From: Rhodoferax sp. | GTDB taxonomy: Bacteria > Pseudomonadota > Gammaproteobacteria > Burkholderiales > Burkholderiaceae_C | Direction of reading: 5' to 3' | Assembly: GCA_013791765.1 (NCBI GenBank) | Contig: VMTC01000077.1 | Location: forward strand, 1 to 61,587 | DNA length: 61,587 bases | Shown here: positions 46,394 through 56,292 of the stretch, one piece after another | Layout: each line of letters begins with the position of its first letter | Numbering within the stretch: the stretch's first letter is position 1 | The notes under the pieces: generated by a model | The model's database searches: none | Seen by the model: only the letters and a program-made list of their open reading frames with translations | Told to the model about the DNA's origin: nothing | Position numbers and translations under genes: made by a program

Positions 46394-48820
46394 ATGCGCT
46401 TTTTGATGCACGATCCCGTCTTGCGAGCACCCCCGGCCTGCTTCGTCCCGCGCCCGCTGGCCGTGCTGGCTTGGCTGTTGCTGCAGGGGGCAAGCGTCGG
46501 TGCGCAAGTGGCTCCGGCCGCACCCGACGAAGCGCCCCTGCCGCTCAAAGCCACTCCGGTGTTGCAGGAGCAGGTCGACCCCGCATCGCGCGCCGGCTTG
46601 CCGACCTTCATCTTTGCCGAGCGCATCTTCGGGCGCCCTGACCTGGAAACCGTGCTCGAAGGTCGCGCCGAGCTGCGCCGCGGCGACCTGGTGATCAAAG
46701 CCGACCGGCTGGAGTATGACCAGCCCAGTGACCTGGCCAAGGCCAGTGGGGGTGTCCTGATCAACCGTGCCGGCAATGTGTATGAGGGGCCGCTGCTTGA
46801 GCTCAAGCTCGATGCGTTTGAGGGTTTTTTTGACCACCCCCGCTACTTTTTTATCAAGAATGAGGCACATGGCGAAGCGGATCGCATTGACTTCATCGAC
46901 GAGCAACGCGCCGTCATTCACAACGCCACCTACACCACCTGCCGGCGCTTGCCGGGCCCGAGCTGGCTGCCCGACTGGATTCTGCGGGCCACCAGCATCA
47001 GCCTGGACCAGGGGGAAGACGTGGGCACGGCCAAAGGCGCGGTGCTGAGCTTCAAGGGGGTGCCGTTGCTGCCGATTCCCTACCTGAGTTTCCCCTTGAG
47101 CGACAAACGCAAGTCGGGCGTCATGCCGCCTACGCTGGGGCTGGACAACGTCAATGGGGCTGAAGTGAGTGTGCCCTACTACTGGAACATCGCGCCGAAC
47201 CGGGACGCCACTTTCACCCCGACGCTCATGAGCAAGCGCGGCGTCAACCTGGGCAGTGAGTTTCGGTATCTCGAGGCGGACTATGCGGGGCAGCTGCGCC
47301 TGGACTGGATGCCGTCGGACCAGCTGCGTGAGCGCAACCGCTGGGGCCTGGCTTATGTGCACCAGGCCGTGGTGCAGAACAGTTGGACCGAGCGCTTGAC
47401 CGAGGGCGCCATGGCCCTGAACCTCAACCTGAACCGCGTCGGCGATGACAATTACTGGCGTGACTTCGCCCGCGCTTCCACCACCTCGCTAACCCAGCGC
47501 CTGCTGCCCAGTGATGCCACCTTGAGCTGGCGCAGCGGCGATTTTTCCAACAGTGTGCGCACGCTCAAATGGCAAACGCTGCAGGACGTCAACTCGCCCA
47601 TCGTTCCGCCCTATGACCGCTTGCCGCAGCTGACGACACGTTACGCGCGCAGCAATGTCAGCGGTTTTGATTATTCGGTAGAGGCGGATCTCACTCGGTT
47701 TGAGTCCGAACGCAGCCTGACGCTGCAACCCAACGGTCAGCGCGTTTTTTCGGTGCTGCAGCTCAGCAGGCCATGGCTGGGTGCGGCCGGTTTCATCACG
47801 CCCAAGCTGCAGCTGCATGCCAGCAATTACCAGTTTGACAGTCCCCTTGCAAACGGCGCCACCGCCGCCACCCGGTTCGTGCCGACCATCAGTGTGGACA
47901 GCGGCCTGGTGTTTGAGCGCGATGCCGGCTACTTTGGCAAGAGCTTTCGCCAGACGCTGGAGCCCCGGGCGTTTTACGTCAACACGCCATTTCGTGACCA
48001 GAGTGCGCTGCCCAACTACGACTCGGGCGCGCACGACTTCAACTTCGCCACCATCTACACCGACAACGCCTTCGTTGGCAATGACCGGATCTCCGACAGC
48101 AATTTGCTTACGCTGGGTGTGAGCACGCGCCTGCTGGATCCGGCTACCGGGGCGCAGGTGGCGCGTTTTGGCGTTGCACAGCGCTTGCGTTTTAGAGACC
48201 AGAACGTCACCTTGCCGCCCTTGCCGGGCAGTGCGATCACTGGCGTTCCTGTGACCGACCGGATCAGCGATGTACTGCTGGGCGCGGCCATCAACTGGGA
48301 TCCGAAATGGGCTTTCGACTCGACCGTGCAGTTCAATCCCACCACCCAAAAGTCGGTGCGCTCCACTATTGGCGCGCGTTACAGCGCGGGTCACTACAGA
48401 ACGGTGAGCGCGGCGTATCGCTACCAGCGCGATTCCAGTGAGCAAATCGACATCGGCTGGCAGTGGCCCATCAATGACCTCTGGGGTGATCGCGGCCAGG
48501 AGATGGGCGTCGGCCGGGGTCAAGGCGCGGGCCGTTGGTACAGTGTCGGGCGCCTCAATTACAGTATGAAAGAAAGCAAGCTGGTCGATGCTGTGCTCGG
48601 TTTTGAGTACGATGCAGGTTGCTGGCTCGGTCGCATTGTGCTGGAACAACTGCAAACCAGCAGCGCATCAAGCAATCAGCGAATCATGTTCCAGCTTGAG
48701 TTTATTGGCTTGACCCGTCTGGGCGTGAGCCCCTTGAAGTCTTTGAAAGACAATATTCCCGGTTACCAGTATCTGCGAGAGACCACCAGTCCTCCCAGTC
48801 GTTTCAGCAACTACGATTAA
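46394..48820 (+). CDS. lptD: LPS-assembly outer-membrane protein LptD
   Basis: The 808-residue protein has a signal sequence (LAVLAWLLLQGASVGAQVAP), an N-terminal OstA/jellyroll domain (about 70-190: RAELRRGDLVIKADRLEYDQ, SDLAKASGGVLINRAGNVYE) and a long C-terminal beta barrel (LSFPLSDKRKSGVMPPTLGL is typical). It inserts LPS into the outer leaflet with LptE. Mature cysteines are only about 183 (TTCRRL) and about 741 (GCWLGR). Escherichia coli has four, so a single interdomain disulfide is expected here. It is followed after 6 bp by surA, its periplasmic folding partner. Confidence 0.93.
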   Translation: MRFLMHDPVLRAPPACFVPRPLAVLAWLLLQGASVGAQVAPAAPDEAPLPLKATPVLQEQVDPASRAGLPTFIFAERIFGRPDLETVLEGRAELRRGDLVIKADRLEYDQPSDLAKASGGVLINRAGNVYEGPLLELKLDAFEGFFDHPRYFFIKNEAHGEADRIDFIDEQRAVIHNATYTTCRRLPGPSWLPDWILRATSISLDQGEDVGTAKGAVLSFKGVPLLPIPYLSFPLSDKRKSGVMPPTLGLDNVNGAEVSVPYYWNIAPNRDATFTPTLMSKRGVNLGSEFRYLEADYAGQLRLDWMPSDQLRERNRWGLAYVHQAVVQNSWTERLTEGAMALNLNLNRVGDDNYWRDFARASTTSLTQRLLPSDATLSWRSGDFSNSVRTLKWQTLQDVNSPIVPPYDRLPQLTTRYARSNVSGFDYSVEADLTRFESERSLTLQPNGQRVFSVLQLSRPWLGAAGFITPKLQLHASNYQFDSPLANGATAATRFVPTISVDSGLVFERDAGYFGKSFRQTLEPRAFYVNTPFRDQSALPNYDSGAHDFNFATIYTDNAFVGNDRISDSNLLTLGVSTRLLDPATGAQVARFGVAQRLRFRDQNVTLPPLPGSAITGVPVTDRISDVLLGAAINWDPKWAFDSTVQFNPTTQKSVRSTIGARYSAGHYRTVSAAYRYQRDSSEQIDIGWQWPINDLWGDRGQEMGVGRGQGAGRWYSVGRLNYSMKESKLVDAVLGFEYDAGCWLGRIVLEQLQTSSASSNQRIMFQLEFIGLTRLGVSPLKSLKDNIPGYQYLRETTSPPSRFSNYD

Positions 48821-48826
48821 TTCATC

Positions 48827-50200
48827 ATGACCCATCGCCTTGTGGCCCTCAGTGTGGCCAGCCTTGCCCTTCTCGCTCCCTTGATTGCCCCGGCGCAGGG
48901 CTTGCGACCGTCAACCGGCAGCGTCGTTGCGGCCAGCGTGGAGCCGCCAGCGGCCAGCGGCTTGGCCGCCGACTACATTGTGGCGGTGGTCAATTCCGAA
49001 CCCATCACCAACAACGAGGTGCGTGCGGCCACGCAACGCCTGCAGCAGCAACTGGCCCAGCATGGCCGCCCAGCGGTGGACAGCAGAGCCTTGGCGCGCG
49101 AGGTACTGGAGCGCCTGATCAATGAAAAAGCCCAAATGCAGCAGGCGCGTGAGTCCGGCATCAACGCGGACGAAGCGGCCATTGACCAGGCCGAGCAGAA
49201 CATCGCCCAGCAGAATCAACTGACGGTGCCAGAGTTGCGTCGCCGCCTAGCTCAGCAAGGCACAACGCCCGCTCAGTTCCGCAGCCAGTTGCGCGATCAG
49301 ATTGTGCTGGCGCGCCTGCGGGAACGCGAGGTCGATGCGCGGGTGCGGGTGTCGGACCTGGAGGTTGATCAATACCTGCGTGAGCAGCAAAGCAGCAATG
49401 ACCCCGCGACCCAGCAAATCAATCTGGCTCAAATCCTGGTGTCGGTGCCCGATACCGCCACCCCGGTGCAGCTTGCGGCCTTGCAGGCGCGGGCGCAGCG
49501 CGCGTTGGTGCGGGCGCAAGCCGGTGAAGACTTCGCCGCCCTGGTGCGCGAGTTCTCTGACGCGTCGGACAATGCCAGCCTGACCCAAGGCGGCGAGCTC
49601 GGGCTGCGTACCCTTGATCGCTACCCACCCCTGTTTCTGCAGGCGACGCAGAATCTGGCGCTGGGAGAGCTGTCCGCGCTGGTGCGTTCGGGCGCGGGTT
49701 TTCACATTCTCAAGGTAGTCGAAAAGAAGAGTGCCGCCCTGGCGGCGATGACGGTGACACAAAGCCGCGCGCGCCACATTCTGCTGCGCGTGAGCCCGCA
49801 GCTCAGTGAGGGCGCAGCCCGGGACAAGCTGAACGAATTCAAGAAGAATATCGCGGCCGGCAAGGCCAACTTTGCCGATTTGGCGCGCGAGCAGTCGCAA
49901 GATGGCAGCGCCGCCCAGGGAGGTGACTTGGGCTGGGCCAGCCCGGGCATGTTTGTGCCGGAGTTTGAGACCGTCATGAACGCGCTGGAGCCCGGCCAGA
50001 TCAGCGAGCCCCTGGTTTCGCGCTTTGGCGTGCATTTGATCCAGCTGATGGAACGCCGCCAGGCCAGCCTGAGCCCGCAGGAGCAGCGTGAGAGCGTGCG
50101 CGCCATGTTGCGCGAGAAGAAGCTCGACGAGACCTACGGGCGCTGGGCGCAAGACGTACGGGGCCGCGCTTATGTCGAGCTGCGCGAGCCGCCGCAGTAA
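48827..50200 (+). CDS. surA: Periplasmic chaperone SurA
   Basis: The 457-residue protein has a signal peptide (ASLALLAPLIAPAQG). The N-terminal SurA chaperone domain covers about 45-170 (YIVAVVNSEPITNNEVRAAT). Two parvulin-type PPIase domains follow (about 190-290 with FSDASDNASLTQGGELGLRT, and about 305-405 with ARHILLRVSPQLS and QSQDGSAAQGGDLGWASPGM). A C-terminal helix closes the chaperone. It helps fold outer-membrane barrels, LptD in particular. It is part of an lptD-surA-ksgA operon. Confidence 0.95.
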   Translation: MTHRLVALSVASLALLAPLIAPAQGLRPSTGSVVAASVEPPAASGLAADYIVAVVNSEPITNNEVRAATQRLQQQLAQHGRPAVDSRALAREVLERLINEKAQMQQARESGINADEAAIDQAEQNIAQQNQLTVPELRRRLAQQGTTPAQFRSQLRDQIVLARLREREVDARVRVSDLEVDQYLREQQSSNDPATQQINLAQILVSVPDTATPVQLAALQARAQRALVRAQAGEDFAALVREFSDASDNASLTQGGELGLRTLDRYPPLFLQATQNLALGELSALVRSGAGFHILKVVEKKSAALAAMTVTQSRARHILLRVSPQLSEGAARDKLNEFKKNIAAGKANFADLAREQSQDGSAAQGGDLGWASPGMFVPEFETVMNALEPGQISEPLVSRFGVHLIQLMERRQASLSPQEQRESVRAMLREKKLDETYGRWAQDVRGRAYVELREPPQ

Positions 50201-50227
50201 GGCCAATTCGGCCACCACACCAGTCTC

Positions 50228-51016
50228 ATGAAACACATTGCCCGCAAGCGCTTTGGTCAGCATTTCCTGACCGACGGCTTCATGATTGAAGCCATCGTCG
50301 ACGCCATTGCCCCCAAGCCGGGGCAAGCCATGGTGGAGATCGGGCCGGGTCTGGCGGCATTGACGCAGCCGCTGGTGGAGCGATTGGGTCAGCTCACCGT
50401 GATCGAGCTTGACCGGGATCTGGCGACGCGCCTGCGCGCGCATCCCCAGCTCAGGGTGCTTGAATCCGACGTGCTGCGCGTAAACTTTGCCGATTTGGCG
50501 CAGCAGCTGGCCGCTACAAAATTAAGAGTAGTTGGCAACCTGCCCTACAACATCTCGACGCCGATTCTGTTTCACCTGCTGAACTTCATCGATCTGATTG
50601 AAGACCAGCATTTCATGCTGCAAAAAGAGGTGATCGACCGCATGGTGGCGCGCCCTTGCACGGCGGCTTACGGCCGTTTGAGTGTCATGTTGCAGTGGCG
50701 CTACGCCATGGAAAACGTGTTGCTGGTGCCGCCCGAGAGCTTTGAGCCGCCCCCGCGCGTCAACAGTGCCGTGGTGCGCATGGTGCCGCTCCAGAGCCCG
50801 GTGGCGGTGGATGGACCGCTTTTGAGCGAACTGGTTCAAGTCGCATTCAGCCAACGGCGCAAGCTCTTGCGTCATACCCTGGGCCAGTGGCTGCAGGAAA
50901 AAGCCTACGCCGACAGTTTTGACGTGCAGCGCCGGGCCGAAGAAGTGCCGGTGGCTCAATACCTGGACTTGGCCTTGAAGTTGGCGCAGCAGCGGCCGCC
51001 GACGAACGCCGCATAG
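50228..51016 (+). CDS. ksgA: 16S rRNA dimethyladenosine transferase
   Basis: The 262-residue enzyme has [10 protein letters not shown], the SAM-binding motif [29 protein letters not shown] and the catalytic NLPYNIS. It dimethylates two adjacent adenines near the 3' end of 16S rRNA. pdxA, which lies between surA and ksgA in enteric bacteria, is absent here. The terminator hairpin behind it closes the operon. Confidence 0.96.
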   Translation: MKHIARKRFGQHFLTDGFMIEAIVDAIAPKPGQAMVEIGPGLAALTQPLVERLGQLTVIELDRDLATRLRAHPQLRVLESDVLRVNFADLAQQLAATKLRVVGNLPYNISTPILFHLLNFIDLIEDQHFMLQKEVIDRMVARPCTAAYGRLSVMLQWRYAMENVLLVPPESFEPPPRVNSAVVRMVPLQSPVAVDGPLLSELVQVAFSQRRKLLRHTLGQWLQEKAYADSFDVQRRAEEVPVAQYLDLALKLAQQRPPTNAA

Positions 51017-51024
51017 ACAAAAAA

Positions 51025-51047
51025 AGGCCCGGTCTTTCGACGGGCCT
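51025..51047 (+). terminator. Terminator after ksgA
   Basis: A stem of AGGCCCG (51025-51031) and CGGGCCT (51041-51047) carries a 9-nt loop, preceded by an A run and followed by CTTGCTTTC. It lies 8 bp behind the ksgA stop. The following 51048-51274 shows only a weak minus-strand frame. Confidence 0.75.
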
Positions 51048-51274
51048 CTTGCTTTCGGAAACTTGGAGCAGCGATCAGGCCGCAGTCAACCAATACCCGG
51101 AATTGAAGGGGCTGCTCATGCGCAGCGCCAGTGGCGAGATGTCCAAGAGCTTGTCTGTTGGCATTTTTTCGCCCGATTCGGTCATGAGCTCTATGCCTGA
51201 CAAGGGCTGGCTCGCGCCGCCGGTGCCTTTTGCCTCGTTCGCCCGTTCTGCTTGGCTGGTGTGTGCAGAACGGG

Positions 51275-51718
51275 CTACAGAAAAGAATAGAAACATCGAA
51301 ACGGAATCTTCCGATCGGCCCAGTAGTCAGCGGCGTCACGGAAGATGTCAAGCAGTTGCTCGCGCGCTTCCTTGTCGAACTTGGCATGGGCGGGAATGTG
51401 CTCCAGCACCACGATAAAGCCAGGTTGTGGGCCGGACTTGTGCAGCGGGTCGGTCATGCTGTCATACAGGGCATCAAAATTCTTGCCGACGTGCACGGAC
51501 AGCATGAACTGCTGGCCAATCAGATCCAACACATCCTGCTTGGTCTGGGCATTGGCCAGATTGGCATAAAGAAAATGCTGGCCCAGGGACTGGGCTGCCC
51601 CTTGCAATTCGGGCACTCGAAAGGCCCGAATGGACTGGACGATATTTGGCCGCACACCGCGCAGCGGCACCTCTGCTGCAGCACGCTGCAGCACGGCGGT
51701 TTCTTGACTCAATGACAT
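51275..51718 (-). CDS. Barstar-like RNase inhibitor
   Basis: The 147-residue protein carries barstar-family blocks: KQDVLDLIGQQFMLSVHVGK followed by NFDALYDSMTD (the barstar helix that fills the RNase active site, with the conserved Asn-Phe-Asp-Ala-Leu), and PGFIVVLEHIPAHAKFDKEA. The end is RKIPFRCFYSFL. It has an N-terminal extension of about 45 residues relative to Bacillus barstar. ATG 51718 was chosen because GAGG lies 6 bp ahead; a second ATG 6 bp upstream is less likely. It is the second gene after the RNase and should be cytosolic immunity. Confidence 0.87.
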   Translation of the reverse strand: MSLSQETAVLQRAAAEVPLRGVRPNIVQSIRAFRVPELQGAAQSLGQHFLYANLANAQTKQDVLDLIGQQFMLSVHVGKNFDALYDSMTDPLHKSGPQPGFIVVLEHIPAHAKFDKEAREQLLDIFRDAADYWADRKIPFRCFYSFL

Positions 51719-51758
51719 ATTCATCCTCGATCCACTTTTCGTAAGAAATAAACCAGTT

Positions 51759-52151
51759 TCACGGCACGATCCGGCGGAAGCTCCCGTAGTGATCGGCGGT
51801 GTAATAACAAGCGTCAGGCGTCTTGGGCGCCCCTCCACACACAATGCGCCGGGCTCCCCGGGCGCGTAAATTCGGCGTTGCGACGGTGTATTCACGGTAG
51901 TAGCCACGCTTATGGAGTGGCAGCAATCGTTCCCGGTTGCCAAACACCACACCATCCTTTTCATAGGCAAACGGACCGCCTTGATGAATCAGGATGTAGG
52001 TCTGTACGCCCTGCTGTGGCAAGGCCGCTACCGCGATCACGGAGGCTGTATCGGCCAAGGCAGGCGCTTTGGCGAAAACCCCGAAACTGGTAAAAATCGC
52101 AGCAAGAACAATGCCGGTGAGCAGTAACTTGGCGCTTTTCAGACGCAACAT
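51759..52151 (-). CDS. Secreted barnase-like ribonuclease
   Basis: The 130-residue protein has a signal peptide (LLLTGIVLAAIFTSFGVFA) and a microbial guanyl-RNase domain. Visible elements are FGNRERLLPLHKRGYYREYT with the catalytic Glu, ARGARRIVCGG with the catalytic Arg, and CYYTADHYGSFRRIV with the catalytic His. All three barnase-type active-site residues are in place. CGG and CYY Cys may form a disulfide. It cleaves RNA outside the cytoplasm, or acts as a toxin in competitors or the host cell when unprocessed. The inhibitor gene follows after 40 bp. Confidence 0.87.
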   Translation of the reverse strand: MLRLKSAKLLLTGIVLAAIFTSFGVFAKAPALADTASVIAVAALPQQGVQTYILIHQGGPFAYEKDGVVFGNRERLLPLHKRGYYREYTVATPNLRARGARRIVCGGAPKTPDACYYTADHYGSFRRIVP

Positions 52152-52309
52152 GAAGAAAACACCTCTCGCAATACTCCGGGTTAACCCGGTAATTTCAAGA
52201 GACGCAGTGTCGCTTATTTACGCCAGAAATGCAAGCGATTGCCCAAAAAATAGGCAGTGCAAAAAGCTGGAAAAGGGGGCTAAGTTAGCGCCAGCTTCGG
52301 CGTTAGCGC

Positions 52310-54619
52310 TTAACGACTGGCGTTTGCGTCCACCACCGTGAGGGCTGTCATGTTCACAATGCGCCGCACTGTGGCGCTGGCGGTCAAGATATGCACCGGT
52401 TTGGATGCCCCCAACAGCACCGGGCCCACGGCAATATTGCCGCCGGCGGCAGTTTTGAGTAGGTTGTAAGCAATATTGGCGGCATCAATGTTGGGTAGCA
52501 CCAACAAATTGGCATCGCCTGCCAGCGTGCTGCTGGGCAATAGGGTGGCCCGGGCAGCGCCGTCCAGCGCTACGTCGCCATGCATCTCGCCGTCCACCTC
52601 CAGCCAGGGCGCCTGCACCCGCAGCAAAGCCAGGGCTTCGCGCATCTTCACGGCGCTGGGTTGGTTGCTGCTTCCAAAATTGGAGTGCGACAGCAGGGCG
52701 GCTTTGGGCTGAATGCCAAAACGCATCATTTCCTCCGCGGCCATGATGGTGATCTCTGCCAGCTGCTCGGCGCTGGGGTCGTAGTTGACGTGGGTGTCCA
52801 CGATGAACAACTGGCGCTCAGGCAGCATCAGGCAATTCATGCAGGCATAGGTGTTGACGCCAGCGCGTTTGCCAATCACCTGGTCCAGGTACTGCAGGTG
52901 CATGCTGGTGGTGCCCCAGGTGCCGCAAATCAGCCCATCCACATCGCCCTTGTGCAGCAGCATGGTGCCGATCAAGGTCAGGCGCCGGCGCATCTCGATT
53001 TTCGCGACCTGCGCGGTCATGCCCTTGCGCTCGGTCATCTGCAGGTAGGTCTGCCAGAAATCACGGTAGCGATGATCGTGCTCCACATTGACCACGCTGT
53101 AGTCTTGCCCCTCTTCCAGGCGCAAGCCAAATTCCTGGATGCGTTCGGCAATCACAAGTGGCCGGCCAATCAGGGTCGGCATGGCCACGCCTTCGTCCAC
53201 CACGATCTGGGCCGCGCGCAACACGCGTTCGTCTTCGCCCTCGGCATAAGCGATGCGCTTTTTCAGCGCACTTTTCGCAGCGGCAAAAATCGGCTTCATC
53301 AAAGTGCCCGAGGCATAGACAAAGCTTTGCAGCTTGTCACGGTACGCATCCATATCGAGGATCGGGCGCAAGGCCACGCCGCTGTCAAAAGCGGCCTGAG
53401 CCACCGCAGGCGCCACCTTGATCATCAGGCGCGGATCAAAGGGCTTGGGGATCAGGTACTCGGGTCCAAAGGCCAGCGGCTCACCGACATAGGCGGCAGC
53501 CACCACTTCGCTCTGCTCGGCCTGCGCCAGTTCGGCAATCGCGTGCACGGCGGCCATTTCCATCTCGACCGTGATGGTGGAGGCGCCCGCATCGAGCGCG
53601 CCCCGAAAAATATAGGGGAAGCACAGGATGTTGTTGATCTGGTTCGGGTAGTCCGAGCGGCCCGTGCCAATGATGGCGTCGCCGCGCACGGCCTTGACTT
53701 CTTCGGGTGTGATCTCGGGCGTCGGGTTAGCCAGCGCAAAAATGATGGGACGCGGCGCCATCTTTTTCACCATCTCGCCCTTGAGAACGCCGCCGGCCGA
53801 GAGCCCCAGAAAAACGTCGGCCCCTTCAATGACTTCACCGAGCGTGCGCGCGGATGTTTTTTGGCTGTAAATGATCTTGTCCGGGTCCATCAGCTCAGTG
53901 CGGCCCTCGTACACGACGCCGGCCAGATCGGTCACCCAAACGTTTTCGCGCGGGATGCCGAGCTTGACCAGCAGGCCGACGCAGGCCAGCGCTGCGGCGC
54001 CCGCGCCCGAGGTCACCAGTTTCACGTCTTTGGGCTCCTTGCCCGCGACTTTCAGGCCGTTCAGGATGGCCGCGCCCACCGTGATCGCGGTGCCGTGCTG
54101 GTCATCATGAAACACCGGAATCTTCATGCGCTCGCGCAACTTGCGCTCGACGTAAAAACAGTCGGGCGCCTTGATGTCTTCCAGGTTGATGCCGCCAAAG
54201 GTAGGCTCCAGCGAGGCAATGATGTCCACCAGTTTGTCGAGATCGTGCTTTTCGTCGATCTCGATGTCAAACACGTCAATGCCAGCGAATTTCTTGAACA
54301 ACACTGCCTTGCCTTCCATCACCGGCTTGCCCGCCAGCGGGCCAATGTCACCCAGGCCCAGCACCGCCGTGCCGTTGGTAATGACCGCCACCAGGTTGCC
54401 ACGGCTGGTGTACTTGTAGGCGTTGTTCGGGTCCTTGACGATTTCTTCGCACGGGATGGCCACGCCCGGTGTGTAGGCCAGGCCCAGATCATGCTGGTTG
54501 ATTAACTGCTTGGTGGGCGCAATGGAGATTTTTCCGGGCGTGGGGAACTGGTGGTATTCGAGGGTGGCTCGGCGCAATTCAGCGCGTTTCTCTGCGGCAT
54601 TGGCCGACGTATTGGACAT
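52310..54619 (-). CDS. maeB: NADP-dependent malic enzyme with phosphotransacetylase domain
   Basis: The 769-residue protein fuses a malic enzyme (about 1-430) with a C-terminal phosphate acetyl/butyryltransferase-like domain (about 430-760). Malic-enzyme signatures include [27 protein letters not shown] and [20 protein letters not shown] with the metal site. It oxidatively decarboxylates malate to pyruvate and NADPH. In MaeB the PTA-like domain is regulatory and responds to acetyl-CoA. Length is normal for MaeB. It is transcribed alone. Confidence 0.95.
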   Translation of the reverse strand: MSNTSANAAEKRAELRRATLEYHQFPTPGKISIAPTKQLINQHDLGLAYTPGVAIPCEEIVKDPNNAYKYTSRGNLVAVITNGTAVLGLGDIGPLAGKPVMEGKAVLFKKFAGIDVFDIEIDEKHDLDKLVDIIASLEPTFGGINLEDIKAPDCFYVERKLRERMKIPVFHDDQHGTAITVGAAILNGLKVAGKEPKDVKLVTSGAGAAALACVGLLVKLGIPRENVWVTDLAGVVYEGRTELMDPDKIIYSQKTSARTLGEVIEGADVFLGLSAGGVLKGEMVKKMAPRPIIFALANPTPEITPEEVKAVRGDAIIGTGRSDYPNQINNILCFPYIFRGALDAGASTITVEMEMAAVHAIAELAQAEQSEVVAAAYVGEPLAFGPEYLIPKPFDPRLMIKVAPAVAQAAFDSGVALRPILDMDAYRDKLQSFVYASGTLMKPIFAAAKSALKKRIAYAEGEDERVLRAAQIVVDEGVAMPTLIGRPLVIAERIQEFGLRLEEGQDYSVVNVEHDHRYRDFWQTYLQMTERKGMTAQVAKIEMRRRLTLIGTMLLHKGDVDGLICGTWGTTSMHLQYLDQVIGKRAGVNTYACMNCLMLPERQLFIVDTHVNYDPSAEQLAEITIMAAEEMMRFGIQPKAALLSHSNFGSSNQPSAVKMREALALLRVQAPWLEVDGEMHGDVALDGAARATLLPSSTLAGDANLLVLPNIDAANIAYNLLKTAAGGNIAVGPVLLGASKPVHILTASATVRRIVNMTALTVVDANASR

Positions 54620-54692
54620 GGAATCTCCTGTTTTTCAAGCCGTAGAACCGCGCGGCCAATGTCAAGGCGGCGCTGCGGGATTGAAATTGTAG

Positions 54693-54730
54693 GCCTTGCC
54701 GATTAGCACGCTCGTGCTAAACGGCAAGGC
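54693..54730 (-). terminator. Terminator-like hairpin after the rubredoxin reductase gene
   Basis: GCCTTGCCG (54693-54701) pairs with CGGCAAGGC (54722-54730), and TTAGCA inside pairs with TGCTAA. Together they form a 15-bp stem with a single A/A mismatch. It lies 10 bp behind the end of the peroxide-defence operon. A T-rich run is weak. Confidence 0.55.
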
Positions 54731-54739
54731 GCCACGGCC

Positions 54740-55984
54740 TCAGACCCGCACCAGCTTGGCTTGTTCGGCCCGGCGCGCGCTGTGCTTGCCGCTCAGCACA
54801 AAGCCACGCATATGCTGCTCAGAATCGATGAACTGCCACAGGCCAGGCTCCTCGCTGCGCCACTCTCCAGCCGTTCCCGGCAAAGGCGGCGCCACCACAA
54901 TCGGCAGCGCCGGGGTCTTGATGGCCACCGGCATCAGCGGGAAAAGCACAGCGCTTGGCGTGCCGGCCAGTGTGGCGGCCAGTGCACGCGCGGCGCTCAT
55001 GATCGGCAACACATAGGGCAGGGTGCGCCCGCCTGACACCGGCGCCGCAGCGGCATCAAGCGCCTCGCCCCAGCGCCCGCTCGCGTACTGCGCGCTGTCA
55101 CCCAAGGCGTAGATGCTTGGGCTGCTGGTGCGCAAGGTGCTGTCGACCACGATACCGCGTTCGCACACCAGCGCGCCGGTCTGCGCCACGCTCAGGTCTG
55201 CTTTTAAACCGATAGCGCTCAACACAATGTCCACCTGGATTAACTTCCCATTTGACAGCTCAACCTGAAGCGCGGGCTCGGCGCCAGCCAAGTTGGCTGA
55301 GGCCGCTGGCACCCAGTTGACCGCCTTGACGGTGGCGCCAAAATGCCAGCGCACGCCCAAGTCCAACAGTGCCTGCTGCAACTGTGCGCTGACCGCCTCA
55401 GGCAGCAAGGCCGCCACCGGCCCAGCCGAAGGGTCCACCACCGTGACGCCAAAACCGCTGGCCGCAAGGTCGTTGGCAAACTCGCAGCCGATCAGACCGG
55501 CGCCCATGATCAGCACCTGGCGCGGGCGGCTCTCAAGCTGACCGTCTGCCTGATCAGCGCACGTCAGGCGCTGGTAAAACGAGGTGAAGTCATCCAGCGA
55601 ATTGATCGACTGCACCTGGTCAGCAGCATCCCCCGCCAGGGGCACGCGAATCGGCTGGGCACCGGTGGCCAGCACCAACTGGCTGTATTGAAAGTCGCCA
55701 CCCGAGGTTTGCAGCGAGCGCGTGGCCGGGTCAATGGCCAGCACCCGGGTGTGCGCCACGACGCGCACGTTGTGCGTCTGGGCCATTTTGGCCGCTGGCG
55801 TGCTCACCAATTGCGCTGGCGTGCGCTTTTGCTGCAAGGCGTTTGACAGCGATGGCTTGGCGTAGAAGTCCCCGCTGTCGGCCGTGATCAGCAGCACCGG
55901 CGTGCTCGGATCGAGCTTGCGCAGCTCGCGCGCGGTGGTCCAGCCGGCCAGCCCGGCGCCAATGATGATGATTGGGAGCGTCAT
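54740..55984 (-). CDS. FAD-dependent rubredoxin reductase-like oxidoreductase
   Basis: The 414-residue protein has two Rossmann motifs: LPIIIIGAGLAGWTTARELR for FAD and QVLIMGAGLIGCEFANDLAA for NAD(P)H. It also has SPSIYALGDSAQYA, the FAD-ribityl Asp motif, and lacks the active CxxxxC disulfide of glutathione-reductase types. This is the layout of rubredoxin-NAD+ reductase (AlkT/RubB type). It follows the rubredoxin gene by 16 bp. It ends in a family-typical C-terminal domain (FVLSGKHSARRAEQAKLVRV). Confidence 0.87.
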   Translation of the reverse strand: MTLPIIIIGAGLAGWTTARELRKLDPSTPVLLITADSGDFYAKPSLSNALQQKRTPAQLVSTPAAKMAQTHNVRVVAHTRVLAIDPATRSLQTSGGDFQYSQLVLATGAQPIRVPLAGDAADQVQSINSLDDFTSFYQRLTCADQADGQLESRPRQVLIMGAGLIGCEFANDLAASGFGVTVVDPSAGPVAALLPEAVSAQLQQALLDLGVRWHFGATVKAVNWVPAASANLAGAEPALQVELSNGKLIQVDIVLSAIGLKADLSVAQTGALVCERGIVVDSTLRTSSPSIYALGDSAQYASGRWGEALDAAAAPVSGGRTLPYVLPIMSAARALAATLAGTPSAVLFPLMPVAIKTPALPIVVAPPLPGTAGEWRSEEPGLWQFIDSEQHMRGFVLSGKHSARRAEQAKLVRV

Positions 55985-56000
55985 GACTGGCCTTTGAGTT

Positions 56001-56165
56001 TCAGATTTCGACGATTTCAAAGTCGGCCTTGGCAACGCCGCAGTCCGGGCAGGCCCAGGTCTCGGGAACATCGGCCCATTTGGTGCCAGCAGCAAGGCCG
56101 TCTTCAGGGCGGCCAGCAGCCTCGTCATAGATAAAGCCGCAAACAATGCAAAGATAAGTTTTCAT
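56001..56165 (-). CDS. Rubredoxin
   Basis: The 54-residue protein reads [20 protein letters not shown] through to [19 protein letters not shown]. Two CxxCG iron-binding pairs (Cys6/Cys9 and Cys39/Cys42), the spacing and the aromatic residues match rubredoxins exactly. It transfers single electrons between the reductase encoded downstream and the rubrerythrin encoded upstream. Its length is normal for the family. Confidence 0.95.
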   Translation of the reverse strand: MKTYLCIVCGFIYDEAAGRPEDGLAAGTKWADVPETWACPDCGVAKADFEIVEI

Positions 56166-56177
56166 GGGTACTTCCAA

Positions 56178-56234
56178 ATAAATTTAAGTAAAACAGGGCT
56201 CTAGCCCGCGTGGATATTGCCTAAGCAGCTATCG
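56178..56234 (-). repeat. Dispersed ~55-bp repeat, copy h
   Basis: A reverse-orientation copy (AAATTTAAGTAAAACAGGGC...TAGCCCGCGTGGATATTGCC...AGCAGCTAT) lies between the rubrerythrin and rubredoxin genes, directly upstream of the rubredoxin start. Confidence 0.75.
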
Positions 56235-56292
56235 TTAATGAAGTAGATTGGCGTCACTGCCGGCGCGTGATGACGCCGCAGCAGCTTGGCAC

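Noticed and set aside
51075-51296. 73-codon minus-strand frame between ksgA and the barstar gene
   Set aside because: No recognisable family or ribosome binding site, and it overlaps the end of the barstar frame; too weak to annotate.
52580-54505. 641-codon plus-strand frame opposite maeB
   Set aside because: It is antisense to a complete malic enzyme and its composition is typical of a shadow frame.
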